In this document: positions 44,481 through 57,497 of the stretch, piece by piece | Layout: each line of letters begins with the position of its first letter | How positions within the stretch are numbered: position 1 is the first letter of the stretch | Assembly (NCBI GenBank): GCA_027919835.1 | Contig: JANVFP010000035.1 | Span: 124,001 to 188,000, forward strand | Source: Lentinula raphanica | Lineage: Eukaryota > Basidiomycota > Agaricomycetes > Agaricales > Omphalotaceae | Reading direction: 5' to 3' | DNA length: 64,000 nt | Made by a program: the position numbers and the translations under genes | Notes under the pieces: generated by a model | What the model was told of the DNA's origin: nothing | Database searches by the model: none | What the model saw: the letters and a program-made list of their open reading frames with translations, nothing else

Positions 44481-46123
44481 GTACCACCAATAATTTGTGT
44501 TTCCACTCTTCAAACGACCTGTTCTATATGTCCTTGGCAACGTTTCCGCGAGTAGAGTTTCTCGCAGCTTGAATGTAATCCCTTCCACTTGAGTCCTTCC
44601 CATAGACTCTGGCAATTCAGTGTCAGTGCAAACCAGATTTTCCAGCAGCTCGTCTATTGATGCTTCGGTTAGGAAAATCGGGTCGACCAAAGGGCCATTG
44701 AAACCAAATGAGATGTGTAACAATTTAACTACCTGAACGACTGACTCCGATCCATCTAGATGGTAGACATTGTCGGACAGAGATTCAACTATATCATGAA
44801 GGTTTTCCCAGGTCTGGTAGGTGTCATGTACCATGAGCTGTAAGCATTCCAGCCTTGGGAAGAAACAGAACCTGAGCTGCAGATAGTAGTCTGATTGGAC
44901 ATTAGATTTGGGAAGACAACATTGAGTAAAATTGACTGACCTGAGTCCTTGAGATCAAGACTCAGATGAGTCAAGGACCCTTGGACTTGAGAGAACATGA
45001 ACATGTAATCATAACCCTTTGGCATTACAGATAGAGCGAGGTGAGTCAAGTTCTGCAAAGAGAATATGCCACGATTGAGAATTGCACCCTCTAATAGGGT
45101 CGTAGATTCTGGGTCAAAGCCCTCGATGTAGAGACGCTGAAGGGAGATGCTGGGGGAGTTCATTGGCAAGCAGTAGTCACTTCGCATGACATGTGGGATT
45201 TTCTCGCCTGCAGGATAAAGGGCACGATCTCTAATCAGAAAGTTGTCAGAGCCTTCAGGCTCAATGTTATCACTGAATGACATGTAGAACGGTTCCCGTA
45301 GACCCCCAAGGCACAACGATTGGAGATTCGGGGCATTCTTAGCAAGAAGATCGAGCAGAGCGTCTCTGTTCGGTGACGAGCAATGTTGTACTAACTGGAA
45401 TCCAGGATATTCATCAACATAGACTTGGTCTAGAGTATTGGCGTTGGAGCTGATGAGCATCGCAAGCTGATAACCTGGCCAATCATCTGGGTTTATTGAA
45501 CCTTCTGAAGGCGGTGTCCAACTGAACACACTCCACTGAATGTATAGAAACCTCAAATTCCTGAACGGCAATGCATGAAGGCCTGAACCACGTCCCCAAG
45601 GTAAGTCAAGGGACTCCCATCTAGCCTTCCTTCTCTGCAGAAAATCCTCGCCGTACGACAATGACTGCCATGCGAGACGAGAATGTGAAGCACATTCATC
45701 ACCTCCATAACCAAGCCAGCCCTGAAGATAATTCCTCGCGGGCATAAGTTTATTGCCAACTTGGACAAACGATAGCAATCGTAAACCTCGGACATAAGGA
45801 AGAGTAGTGGCGATAGATGATAAGAATGCCTGTGTGGACTGAGGATTTCCCGCAAGTGGTGAACGGAGGAAGTTTTCGTCTTGCAGAGTCAGACGGAGAT
45901 CTGGGTCTTTGGTAGAAGGGAGAGAAGCTTTGTACTTCACGTCGTCGTAGTGCTCACGCATTGCAGTGAAATCCTGAGGCATGAGGGCGAGAGAGCGAAA
46001 GAGATGATAGCGAGCGTGGTGTAGCCAGGACCTGCTAACAAGAGATAGGGCTTTGAGATCTTCATTCGAATCATGGAATTCATCGATGAAGCGGTCGATG
46101 AGTTCTTGGGGTAAATCGAACAT
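44343..46123 (-). CDS. F-box protein A' with LTR-derived tail
   Basis: Twin of gene A. Exons 44941-46123 and 44343-44890 with the same 50-bp phase-1 intron (44891-44940; acceptor CAG instead of TAG); predicted product of 576 residues starting MFDLPQELIDRFIDEFHDS. It differs from A by a handful of residues, including loss of a Glu in FLS(E)SIATT and gain of a Gly in LSYGEDF. The solo LTR cuts the frame after SGNTNYWWY: the conserved ending QPDYLK is replaced by 45 residues read antisense through the LTR (starting CGRVDSWSRGGRRI), stopping at 44343. If the family ending matters for substrate binding, A' may have lost or changed function. Confidence 0.85.
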
Positions 46124-48200
46124 CGTGGTATGTAAGACGGAACGACCAAAATGTGGCGTAAACTTTTTGGAAGTCACCGGACCGAGACACGATGCGTCTC
46201 CTGTTTCCCAACCACCTCATGCTTCTCGACCGGACAAGATAGCTTTCAACCAACAACTTGCGGGTCTCTCACCAACCCAGCATACTCTGTATTTCTCCTC
46301 TTCATCCTCGTCAACGATCTGTACATACTCTTTGCGCTCAGACTACAGTTTCACTTCCGACTTCAAGTTCAATGTGGACTGGTGTGCGCTTGAAAACTTT
46401 GACATCGACATCACGAATCCATGATGAAAACCGCTTGTCTCAATGATCGCGCCGAATAATCTGCTGGAACGATCCTCAATGGGTTACCTGAGGTTAAATC
46501 TGGGTTAAATACGATAGCAGAGATGATTTTCAAGCTGGCGTGGGTCATGGGTGAGCCTTTTACTCTTGACGTGTATCAACCTAGTCTTGAATGATGATGC
46601 TTGTAACTCCAGGACGCGTGGAATATACGTCAGACGCGTTGAGAATGCAGATCATAAGGTTCTCCTTTCGTACGTTTTCGGAACCCCGGACGAAGTGTTT
46701 GTAGCTGATTCCGCTGTACAGATGAACAATCCAATCTTGCTGGATTAGATAGAGTCATGTCGACGTCGAAGTGGTTCTTCTCTTCGTTATCACCAGGCAG
46801 TCGACTACACTGCCTTCCTACTCGCGGTCGGAGGAGCACGTTTCTATTCACCAGTCTTGAATGGGTGGGGAAGGCGTTATATAGAAGCTCTAGTATAAAT
46901 ATCCTTGAGGAGATTGGTAAGTCCCTGGGGCCTGTACACTCTAGTATCGCTCCATTGACCTCACCTTTCGTCATCGCTGATTCTGTAGTCACTCGTCATC
47001 AACCTTCTTCACTAAAGAGTATGTCTCTTTTCCTTCCCCAATACTCGTCCTTGTTGTCCCGTCTCACAACGCTCTCTCATACATAGATCATCGCAATCCT
47101 CATAGTCGTGTCCTCTCCAGTAGGGCTGTCCTCCCTTGGTTCCATGTCGCCAAGTGAGTGCATGTCTTGCAGGACATGTCAGGCTCGAATGGTCATCATC
47201 AAGAGCGTCCCCATTATCCACCGTTACGTGCCCTAGCACGGATCGCCAATTTAGGCCCATCGATAGTGACCAGTCACCAGAGTCGCTTTACTCTCGATTC
47301 TTCCCATCTCCGTCTCCGATGGCCCTGTTCTTTCTCATCCTATTTACGGATACATTGACCCTCTTCTCGTGAACCCAAATCGAGCGACGGTGTAATCGAT
47401 CTGGCCTATGCCGAACCCAAGTTCGACAGTGGAAAGACATGTACCAGAATTTACTAGTGAAGCCAGTGCTCATTCCGGATCTTTCCACTTCTGCAATCGC
47501 ATCCCTTTCCCTTGCATCCCTTACCCTCTCGTGCATCTGACTGTACCTGGTCGACGAACCAGCCCTACATGTCCTCGGAATCTGCACGCCCATACCCTTC
47601 GCAAACAGTCTCATTTCTTCCTCGCGAGCAGTCTGGCCTAGGATGAATCCATGGCTCCATTGATGTAGGAAGGACGAGTATTAGAGGTTACTGATTCGAG
47701 AACACGACATGGATTTGATCGTCGTCGAGATGCTGCTATCCATACTAGAACCATTGGAAACGGTGGTAACAGCTGCGTCATGAGTGCAGGTGGTAGGATT
47801 AGATCTGTTGAGTTGTAGCTGTAGTTGATGAGTCGATCGAATAACAGGTATCTTGTCACCACGTTACTTTTCACCAAGACTTGACTCGCAACTCGCATTG
47901 ACTGTGTTCTCCGAGCCTCAAGCAATCCACAGAGCGCTTACCTTGGGATAAAAGTGTACTGAGTATGTTCTCTGCAAAATCTAACAATCACCTAGACAAT
48001 TAGGATTTCCCAGACGCGGTACAGGCGTATTCGCGAATCGCGATTCCCGTGCTACACAAATAGACAAAGGACTTCATTTGTCGCATTCACGATACTTTCG
48101 TTCGCGCTCATTTTGATACTTGTATTTGTTCGCAGCTGAGGATGGACAGAACAAGAATAGACATTCAATAAACTATCAAGTTTGAAAATTGTACAACAGT
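46124..48200. other. F-box A' upstream region
   Basis: The first 1.2 kb is near-identical to 21699-22925, the rest a more diverged match of 22925-24097. Contains the same plus-strand TATA-like boxes as copy A. No gene recognised. Confidence 0.45.
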
Positions 48201-49889
48201 CTACAACAGATATGCGGGTTTGTACCACCAATTATTTAACTTTCCCTCCTTTAAATGACCTGTCTGATAAGTGAGTGGTAACATCTCTGCAAGGATTCTC
48301 TGGGGCCATTCCACTGTAACTTCATTCACTCGACTCCTTCCCATAGTCTCTGGTAAGTCAGAACATCCACAAACCAGATTTTCCAAGAGCTCATCTATTG
48401 CTACAGCATTCAGATAGCTTTCAGCAAGCGGAGTATAAATATCAGGTTCCACAGAAATATGTAGCTGCTTGACTGCCTGAACAACTGGCATTGATGTTGA
48501 ACCATTAAGACAGTAAAGATTGTCAGACAATGATTCAACCACAGTGTGTAAGACAACCTCAGCGCCCGCCGTGACAGAATATATGATGAGCTGCAGGCAT
48601 TTCAATTTTGGAAAAAAACAGAACTTGAGCTTGGGAGGGGAAGCTAATACGCCAAGAGATTACTAAAGCAGACAAATGTTGCTTGAAACAGACTCACCGA
48701 AGGGACGTAAATCCAGAGTCAGATGCGTCAAAGACCCTCGTACCTTGGAGAACATGAACATGTAGTCATAGTCCTCCGGCATCACACATAAAGCAAGGTG
48801 GCTTAGATTCTCCATAGAAAGTACACTGCGATTGAAGATTGCATCCTCAATCAAGAGAGTGGATTCTGGACCAAAGCCTTGGATATGGAGACGCTCGAGG
48901 GAGGGTTTTGTTGTGCGCTCCAGGAGGGAGTTGTCATCGCTCATGACATGTGGTATTTCTTCACCTGAAGGATATCGTGGACGATCTGCCAGTACATAGT
49001 TTTCATAACCTTCGGGTTGAGGAGTGTGAAAATGAGCATAGAATGGCTGCCGTAAACCTCTGAGAGACAACGATTGGAGATTGGGAGCATTCTGGGCAAG
49101 AACCTCTAGCAGAGTATCTCCGTTCGATGTCGAGTTGTAATGGTTCAGTTGGAATCCAGGATACTCATCAATGAAGACATGGTCGAGAGTATCGGCGTTT
49201 GATTCGAAGAGTTTTGCTAGCTGATAACCGGGCCAGTGATCCAGATTCGTTAGACCCACGACTCCTCGTTCTGAGGGTGGGGTCCATCCGAAAACACTCC
49301 ACTCGATGTGGATGAACCTCAAGTTCCTGAATGGTAATGCATGAAGTCCGGTCCCGCGTCCCCACGGTCGGTCAACAGCATCCCACTGAGCCTTCTGCCT
49401 CTTCTGTAAATCTTCGTTCGACAATGATGTCCATTTGAGACGGTACGATGCGTATGCTTCATCGATCCCATATCCAAGCCACTTTTGAAGATACTCCATC
49501 ATTGGTATTCCTTGATCGCCTACCATGATGTAGGATAACAGTCGTACACCCCGGACATGGTGAAGAGCGTTTGAGATAGTGGAAGTTAAGAAAGAATGTG
49601 TAGACTGGGGATCTGCTGCAAGCGGTGAGCGAAGGAACCGTTCCTCTCGGGAACTCAGATAATCATCAGGGTCCGCAATAAACTCGAGAGATGCTCTGCG
49701 CTTCACGTCGGCGTACTTATCGCGAATCGCTTGCAAATCCTGGGGAACAAGGGTGAGAGAACGAAAGAGATGATAGCGAGCGCGATGTGACCATGCCCTG
49801 GCTACAAGGGATAAGGTCTTGAGATTTCTAGGTGAATCATGAAATTCGTCAACGAAACGGTCAATGAGTTCCTGTGGCAAACGAGTCAT
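48201..49889 (-). CDS. F-box protein C
   Basis: Two exons, 48698-49889 and 48201-48643, with a 54-bp intron (GTGAGT...TAG, phase 1) at the family position; 544 residues starting MTRLPQELIDRFVDEFHDSP at 49887-49889. Family blocks: VDRPWGRGTGLHALPFRNLR, IEWSVFGWTPPSERG, WPGYQLAKLFESNADTLDHV, NAPNLQSLSLRGLRQPFY, RYPSGEEIPHVMS, LALCVMPEDYDYMFMFSKV, and the end YQTGHLKEGKLNNWWYKPAYLL. It is the positional counterpart of gene B in the second A-unit and shares its MTRLPQEL start. Predicted SCF substrate receptor; target unknown. Confidence 0.9.
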
Positions 49890-52168
49890 GGTGGTAGGTC
49901 GAGAGTCTGTGGCGCATTTTCATCAAAATCACCGGGCCGAGTAAACCCATAGATTGTTTCTCACCCTCAGGTCAACGTTCAACTCAACTCGTAACATTAT
50001 CGTAACATGCGCTCTTCCTGAGGCTCTCGATAACTTCCTTGGCATCCAACCCTCGCTTCAACCGACCACACATTGATATGACGTTAGTCTACCCATCTAT
50101 AATCTCAACGCCGTATACAACGAATGTTTGTGGATAGTCGAGAAGACTCAATGTGGAGGAAGCCCAACTTGCGGCGGAATCGCGTTCAGAAAGGTGATCC
50201 TCGAGTTGGTGTACTAGGTCATGGGTGCGCGTTCTATCAACTTTCTCAATGTTGATACTCAGTTTCTACTCCAGCACTTGCGCAAATGTGTTGTTCGTCG
50301 GCGCCGCCTCCAAATCTCTTAAATTTCTATACGCCCTAACAACATGAACAACACGCGCGGACATCTGTCTCACCAATCCTCCACCGTTCTCAACCTTGAG
50401 CTCTACCTAATTTAGAGGAAGTTAGCCAGCGGTATCTGTAAACACCCTCTTCTTGACTCTCGTCAATGCAGAACAATACATCTCTCTTTGACAGATCAAA
50501 ACCAAGTCTTTCGCGGCTTTCTTCATGGCCGGAGAACCATAGTACGTGGTTACGAGGCCTAAACGGGCATGGAAGGCATACACGATGATGAGTCTCATTA
50601 GAACTAATCGAAGGACCTGGACAGAATAAATCGGTGCGTCCCTGTCCTCACTCCTAGTATCACGTCTCGACCCTCATCTTCAAGGTATTGTTAGTGTATA
50701 TTGCTCGCTGAACGTCCTTTTCCACGTCCGTCGCCAGGAGTACGTTTTAACTTTTCTCACTAGATCTATGTTGCCTCCTTTCGTCTTCCTCGTTTCCAAG
50801 AGTCGTTTCTTCTTCGTCCGGGACAATGCTTCGTCATAAATGACATTCATCTCGTCCCTTTGTTTCCTCCCTCCTGCTTTCTTTTTTTCCTGACACTTTG
50901 ATACTATCTAGCTATCACAGACTGCGTACATTTACATAGCTGCAGCAGCGAGTCGGCGCCGACCTCTTCTGCAAGACACAACTATACAATCAACTCGCAT
51001 CCTACTTCTCTCCACGATACACCACCTGTCATCTAGTAGCAGTACGTTTTCCCCTTCCTTGTTCTCTATCCGTGGACCAACGAAGGGGAAATTTACCTAG
51101 GGCATTCACGGATACAAAACGCGAATGGCCGTTCCTCGATACGGTTGCTACCCGCTCAAACACCTTCGACGTTCCTCTCCATGACTTCATCGGCTACGAC
51201 TACGGAATGGTGGAGCCCCTCGCATCGGTCGAGACCATTTGTTACCCTCGAGGCTCGTGAGCTTCGGTGGCGAAGGAGTTGAACAAGAGCTATTCAGAAT
51301 GTCAACTTCCTTCCGGCTACTTCGAGCAGTCCAGCAGGCCTATGCCAGAGCGAACGTAGAATGATGTTTGGAAACTGTCATCTCACCGCGGTCAGCGCTA
51401 TGTACATCCATTTGTTTGACAAAGTACTCTGTGTCAACGTTCTGACATGTCTTTGTTTGCACCTGAAAATGATACACAAAAAGACCTCATGCACGGACAG
51501 ACCTCATGTAAGAACATTCGCTCATATACACATGTATAAACCTAACGCCGTGCTTCATCCTAGCCTCGTTCGTGGCTCGAATCCGACAAAGTTTGAATAG
51601 ATCTACACAGTAGCTCGAGGACAAGCTTTGCCGACGTCGTCATCATTCTCAAGTCCAATCTTGTTCCCATCCTCAGCTTCCTCCTTCTTCGATCTAGTCG
51701 CCGAAGGAGACCGCACTCAGGGCTGGGACTGGGATATTTCAAACCTTCATTACGACTTTCGACAAGGTCATGGACGCGGATGAGGTGGCCGAAACGGTGC
51801 TATGCCTGGGCACAGCGATGAGTATAGACTAACGAGAGAATCGTGCTCCGCGCGACTGACAGGCGTCAGTGGATTCGGAGTAGCGAGGTCTTTTGGAACG
51901 CATCGCAATGATGACCTTGGGTGAGCATATCAACATATCAGTCGACAATAGGGCATGTTGCACCTAGATTTATTCAACGTTCCATCCACGTTGACTTGAA
52001 CTCTCCCGATGCCATCTATGTTCTTCAACCTCCATCCTTCTTGGTCTGCTTTGCTCTACAAGACTTTCACAGCAACTCGTGCTTGGTACTCCCTGGATCT
52101 TTGTACATAGGGTTTAGTGAAGATAGTGAATCAGATTAGCCTAGAATTGTCATTGCACAGAGAATGAT
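49890..52168. other. Intergenic DNA, one relic
   Basis: No intact gene. Bases about 51290-51360 are a decayed match to 42790-42860. Pyrimidine-rich stretches near 50750-50900. Short frames show no domains. Confidence 0.4.
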
Positions 52169-53861
52169 CTACTGTAAATATGCAGGCCGAAACCACCAAT
52201 AATCTGTTTTTCCATTCTTCAAGCATCCTGTCCGAAAAGTCAACGGTAATGCTTCCGCAAGAACATCTTCTGGAATGTCCATCGTGATCATATCTACCTG
52301 GCTCCTTCCCATCGACTCGGATGATGTGAGAGGTGTAGATACCAGAGTCTCCAGCCCTTCATCAACTGATGCTATGTGCAGATAATGATGCATATTGTCA
52401 TACTCAGTACCAGGTTCAAATGCAAAATGCATTAACTGGACTCTTTGCACAGCTGGCACCAATGCAGAGTCATCCCGAACATAATCATTGTGAGACAGAG
52501 ATCTGATCATGCTGCTAAGGTATATCTCGGTGTAGTAGATGGAATGTATCATGAGTTGTAGAACTTCCAGCTTCGGAAAGAGATGAAATTTGAGGTTGAG
52601 ATCAAGAACTATGAGAGAACAAGAATCAGTTGTAGTACTGTAGGATCAACAAAAAGTTCTGACTTGTCTCGTCCAAATCCAGTGTAAGATGGGTGAGGGA
52701 CCAACGTACATTGGAGAACATGAACATGTAGTCATAATCCTCCGGCATCACAGACAGTGCCAGATGGGTTAAGCTTGTCAGGGAGAATGCACCATGATTG
52801 AGTAAGGCATCTTCAAGCAAGATAGTAGACTCGGCATCAAAGCCTTGGAGGTAGAGACGCTCGAGAGGATGATCAGCAGCGGTCGCTGATAAACGATCAT
52901 GATCCCAATCCCGGACATGCGGTACTTTCTCGCCTGAAGGATATAACGCACGACTACTTGAGAGAAAACGCGACGATGGATCTTCTTTACTGGCATACAG
53001 ATGAGGCGAAAATGGCCACCGAAAACCTCCGAGGGTCAACGAGCGAAGTTTTGGGGCATGCCTAGCGAGAAGATCAAGCAGAGCATCTCCATTGGTGGTC
53101 GGATTGTATTGCTCTAGCCGGTACCCAGGATATTGATAGATACAGATATCATCCAAGCTATCTGCATTAGCTTTGATCAGCGTTGCGAGCTGATAACCCG
53201 GCCAGCGATCTGGGTTCATAGGACCAACAATATCATGTTCAATCGAAGGCGGAGTCCAGCTGAACACACTCCATTGCACATTGATATACCTCAGATTCCG
53301 GAACGGTAGCGCATGAATCCCTGGTCCCGGTCTCCAAGGCAGATCAATAGCGTCCCATCGAGCCTTCTGTCTATCTCGGAAATCTTCGTCCGAAGACGAT
53401 CCTCGCCTGAGGAGGCAATTCGAAGCGTGATCACGATCCCCGTATCCAAGCCATTGATGAAAGTAAGTCTCTGCTGTCAGCCGTTTCAGTGCACCTAGTT
53501 GGATGTTCGATAACAGTCGTAAACCTCGGACGTGGGAGAGACTGTCCGCGATAGAAGACAGAAACGACTGCGCCGTCTGAGGATTTTGAGCGAGCGGAGA
53601 ATGCAGAAAGCGTTTTTCTGTGTTAGAAAGATAATTCCTGGGATCAATTGCAAACTCAGGAGAAGCTTTGCGCTTCACGCAGGCATAGTCGTCACGAATG
53701 GCCTGCAGATCCCGAGCTGTAAAGACGAGATAGCGGAAAAGATGGTAGCGCGCTCGAGGTAACCATGACTTGCCCACAAGGGACAGATTCTTGAGCTCTT
53801 TCGCGGAATGATGAAATTCGTCGATGATATGATCTATGATTTCCTGTGGTAGATCGGACAT
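52169..53861 (-). CDS. F-box protein D
   Basis: Two exons, 52664-53861 and 52169-52608, with a 55-bp intron (GTCAGA...TAG, phase 1) at the family position; 545 residues. I choose ATG 53859-53861, giving MSDLPQEIIDHIIDEFHHS, over the Met six codons upstream, for agreement with paralogues. Blocks: RARYHLFRYLVFTARDLQAI, IDLPWRPGPGIHALPFRNLR, VQWSVFSWTPPSIEH, WPGYQLATLIKANADSLDDI, HAPKLRSLTLGGFRWPF, LALSVMPEDYDYMFMFSNV and the end FRTGCLKNGKTDYWWFRPAYLQ. Predicted SCF substrate receptor; target unknown. More diverged from A, B and C than these are among themselves. Confidence 0.9.
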
Positions 53862-55429
53862 GGTGGTGGTCTGGTACATAGAACGAAAACAGGTTGGTTG
53901 TGGACCGTTGTGGCGCGCGGTTTATGACTCAGCGGCCGGCAGGTGGTATCATCACGCCGTGACACGTGTGCGACTGCAACGCAGTAGCGTCGCGAGGCGT
54001 CGCGTCTCAACTCCTTATCGATATCCTTTGCATACTATGTATTGTTGGGCGATCTCAAGATGAGGAATGAGAGGTTTTCGACGGAGGGGCTGCCCCTATC
54101 ATGTGAGTATGGTGACCGCTTTTTATTTTCTCTCTCACCGCGAGTCGCGACGCTTCGTACTACTACTAATCTACTACAGTACATTCATCTATACAGACTT
54201 CTCAACGCTCAACGTCTCAACACTCAACGTCTACAGAATGTCCAGAGGCGAAACACATACGGAAGATGTTGGGCATATTTCTTGATCATCGATCCATCTC
54301 TCAAACTCATCCCGTAGGGAAGCGGATGCAAGGCTGAAGGACATCCGTATGTCTCTTCCTCTATTTCATAATTCATCTGTTCAAATGTGAATTCATATTA
54401 GCTAGGAGCAGGAATGACTCGGCGTCAGATGAAAGCGTTTTCGAATGTCACTCGGAACCTCAGGAAAGGCCTTCGCAATCTGTTGGACGGGGACGAGCTG
54501 GAATACCCAGCTTCCCGTTACCTCCTCTTCTCTCATCATCAGTCATAGACGCTTTCCCTACCTTTGTCCAGCCCTCACACTATCTCTCTCTATCAGATAG
54601 AAAACACGCTCATGCAAATATCCTCACCAGCTCGACGTGTTTCGCTTCTGCTACTTCGTGAATCTGGGCAACTCTCTACAACCTTCTCAGTTAAGTCGGG
54701 CACTGTGATCGCTGAGTCAGTCGATGGCCGGCCTCATGAACTGGAGCACCTCATCGTATATCCAATACTATCGGAGGCCCGGCGTTCAGCGGTCGTGTTC
54801 CACCCTCAGACGTCCCTTCTCTATCGTCTGCCACCTGGCTCCACCTTAGTCTCAGCCTCAAGCACAACTGGAAAACATGATTATCGAGCTATATGCTTCA
54901 GCTCATCGCGATTCTCGCCGGAGAATTCATACCATTCCCGTACTCCCTGGGCCGCACCTCGACAACTTCAGCCATCCCTTTACTTAGAGGCTGCGATGAA
55001 TCATCGTGTACCGTCAGTCCATGAACATGAGTCATGACTGAACATCGGAAGGCGCACACCCAACTTGACTCTCAGAGGTCACGACGCATCATGTACACTG
55101 AATCTCAAGAACCTGGACGAAAATGGTTGGGTGATAGGTGAGTTGTAACGTTCTTCTGAGATCCCACCCTTTAGCTTACTGCCCATGAGTCTTCAGCTCG
55201 ACACTTCAATACCAATGGCTCATTAATCGCGTCCTTTGGCAGCATGGACGACCCCACTGGACTCATCGGATTCTCTTTCGTGTATAGACTACGACTTGAG
55301 AGTACACGATATGCACTCCTTGGGTACAACATATAGAAACCTCAACCACCGATCTTGCATTCTCTTTCGCCTCGCGCGATTGAAACGCTCTGCCTCGGGG
55401 AAGTTCTTTCACTCTCGCGCGACCACCGT
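53862..55429. other. Intergenic DNA, possible start of a ruined F-box gene
   Basis: No intact gene. The left end is the upstream region of F-box D. The region before 55430 may contain the unrecognisable N-terminal half of the pseudogene that follows. Confidence 0.4.
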
Positions 55430-56426
55430 ACCGGTGCTCGCAAGGTTCTCGCAGAAGGTCTTCTCCATCGATTGCTAGGATTCGGTGATGACGCAGATCC
55501 AGCTATCAGAATGACCTCTGGGACGAGCTGGGACGCCGGAGGAATCAGGATGGTAACCGACCACAAACCGACCATTCATCTACCATCCAATGGAATCCAT
55601 CTCTCAACAGTCTCTACTCCCGACGATCATCCTGCTCTGCATTCCCAAACGAATCATCTCGCTGGACCGACCCAACGCCGTCGCATGGTAGATGTCATTT
55701 GGCGATGTTTCGGAGATGCTGCAACGTCACCCTTGAGTACATCATGGACAAAGTGTCCCGGTTATCGGATGGATGACATGGATTCCTCACACGACGCCGA
55801 AGAACTCTTGCCATTGGGATGATCGCATAGAACACTCACAGTCACGAATCGCTTCGCCTTCGGGGAGATCTTTCACTCCTCACGCGACCGCCTGAAGTAT
55901 GTGGAAGTATGTATCGATGTCGTCCGTCGTTACGAACCACTCCATCATGCTACCCAGCGTTCGAGATACCAAGCCGTGTACCTTTGGTCACTCTTAGGAA
56001 ACTCCGCACATCTTTTCGGAGATCTTGGCCAATGGACGTCGCGAGGACTAGTATCATGTCTCTTGAGCATCTACCCTTTGAATGTTGAATCGTTGCTCTT
56101 CCTATCGAAGATGCCATGCTCAACCATGTTAGTAGGATGACTCATCGCGGTCTCTTTGCGATTCGTCCTACTCCTGATTATTCAGTATTCTCTTTCAATA
56201 TGTACCGTTCATTGAAATTTGAAACATCCCGTATTGTCGTCCTTGGATGAGTTGTGCACTGTACGACCTACATATGTTCCAATTGTGTTTGGTCAGTTTG
56301 ACGTGTTATACATTCGATTTGGCGGAGACTGTACTTGCAGACACTTTACCGATAACGTATAGTACAGGTCATTTGAAGGAGGGCACGTTAGACAATTGGT
56401 GGCTCCGACCGTCATATCTGCGGTAG
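55430..56426 (+). pseudogene. Ruined F-box family member
   Basis: Fragments appear in the family order, broken by frameshifts and stops: ARKVLAEGLLHRLLGFGDDA (compare RKILAEDYFDRYLGFGDN in E) near 55440-55500, IEDAMLNHVSRMTH near 56105-56150 (compare IEDALFNSDMISLQ), and an intact tail from about 56310: LAETVLADTLPITYSTGHLK ending WWLRPSYLR with TAG at 56424-56426. Same strand as gene E and most like it. The F-box end was not found. Confidence 0.7.
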
Positions 56427-57497
56427 ATTGTTTATAAAATCCATTCCTTTTCGTTACTTACTGAGATTGATCTGGACGACAATGGACAAAATACCTGAAG
56501 AACACGTCAGATAAGACCATGTGTTTTGAGAGGCGCGACTTACCAGGTACCTAAGTTCCGATAGCGAGTAGCTCAACTTCTCCGAGCTCATGAACCTAGA
56601 CGCTGAGTTGACAGTGAACACGCGGTTCAGAACGTTTTTTTCCAACGACAAGAGTAAGGTCACGCATGATTAAGGGATTGGCTTGGGCCTGCGCTGTTTA
56701 GGACTTCTTTAAACATCATGTGAGGAACATTGAAAACATTCGCGCCTGAATACAGAACCACACTGCATAGGGCATCTCATTTGACACATGGAGTTTATGA
56801 AAGTATCAGCATCGTTGAAAGGTTGAAAACGAGAATGAAACGTACGGGCCATACAGTGGTAGGACATAGTAGTACTATACGTGGCGGAGAATTCGCTCAA
56901 TCACATTCGCCAACGCAGCTAAGTCTCTGGCAGCGAAGAGGGCGTTAATACACAACACGACGAAATGTCTCAGAGCTGACAGATTCTTGAAAGACTTCTT
57001 CCCTGACAGTGCGTCCAAATATTGCTTCCCACTGGTCACTGGCCCGGGTTACGCTGAGTTTTCTATGCCATGAGATTCGTAGACTGGAAAGAGAAACCTT
57101 CTTCCATTGATTCAATTCCTGAAATGAATGGAAATTGTCATGGACAACATGAGGATGTTCTCGCGAAGGACTACGCGAATGTTGCAGCCCACTACGGAGT
57201 CGTACATCGAACTAGCAGGTGCACTCGGACGGCTTAACCTGGGCTGAACCAGCGATTGCCAAAAGAACGAGAATGGTCTAATTCAGATCGTGATTATGAG
57301 GGAACATAGAGTACATGGAAAACGAGTATTCGCATGTAGTAGGATTGAAGAGAACGTCCGAGAAAGAGGAGTCAATTTCCGAGAATTAACTGATTTTGAG
57401 TTGAGCGGCCTTTTTCAAGATCGAAAGCTGAAAGACGCATACTTACCTGTATCACTGTGGTTCGCGTTCCACATAACGCTACCCTAACATCAACTGC
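56427..57497. other. Intergenic DNA, no gene seen
   Basis: About 1.07 kb without recognisable gene, RNA or repeat. The minus frame at 56454-56663 and the plus frames near 56730 and 57290 lack any family feature. Confidence 0.4.

Larger units (their letters stand above)
43604..47350. repeat. Right copy of the near-identical duplication
   Basis: Counterpart of 19837-22925, interrupted by the solo LTR at 43823-44480. Identity is equally high on both sides of the LTR, so the LTR came after the copies were made alike. Beyond about 47350 the match to the other copy drops. Confidence 0.9.

Noticed and set aside
44789..46123. Unspliced tail of F-box A' (NQTTICSSGSVSSQ...)
   Set aside because: Arises only because the intron acceptor is CAG rather than TAG, removing the stop; the paralogues show that this is intron sequence.
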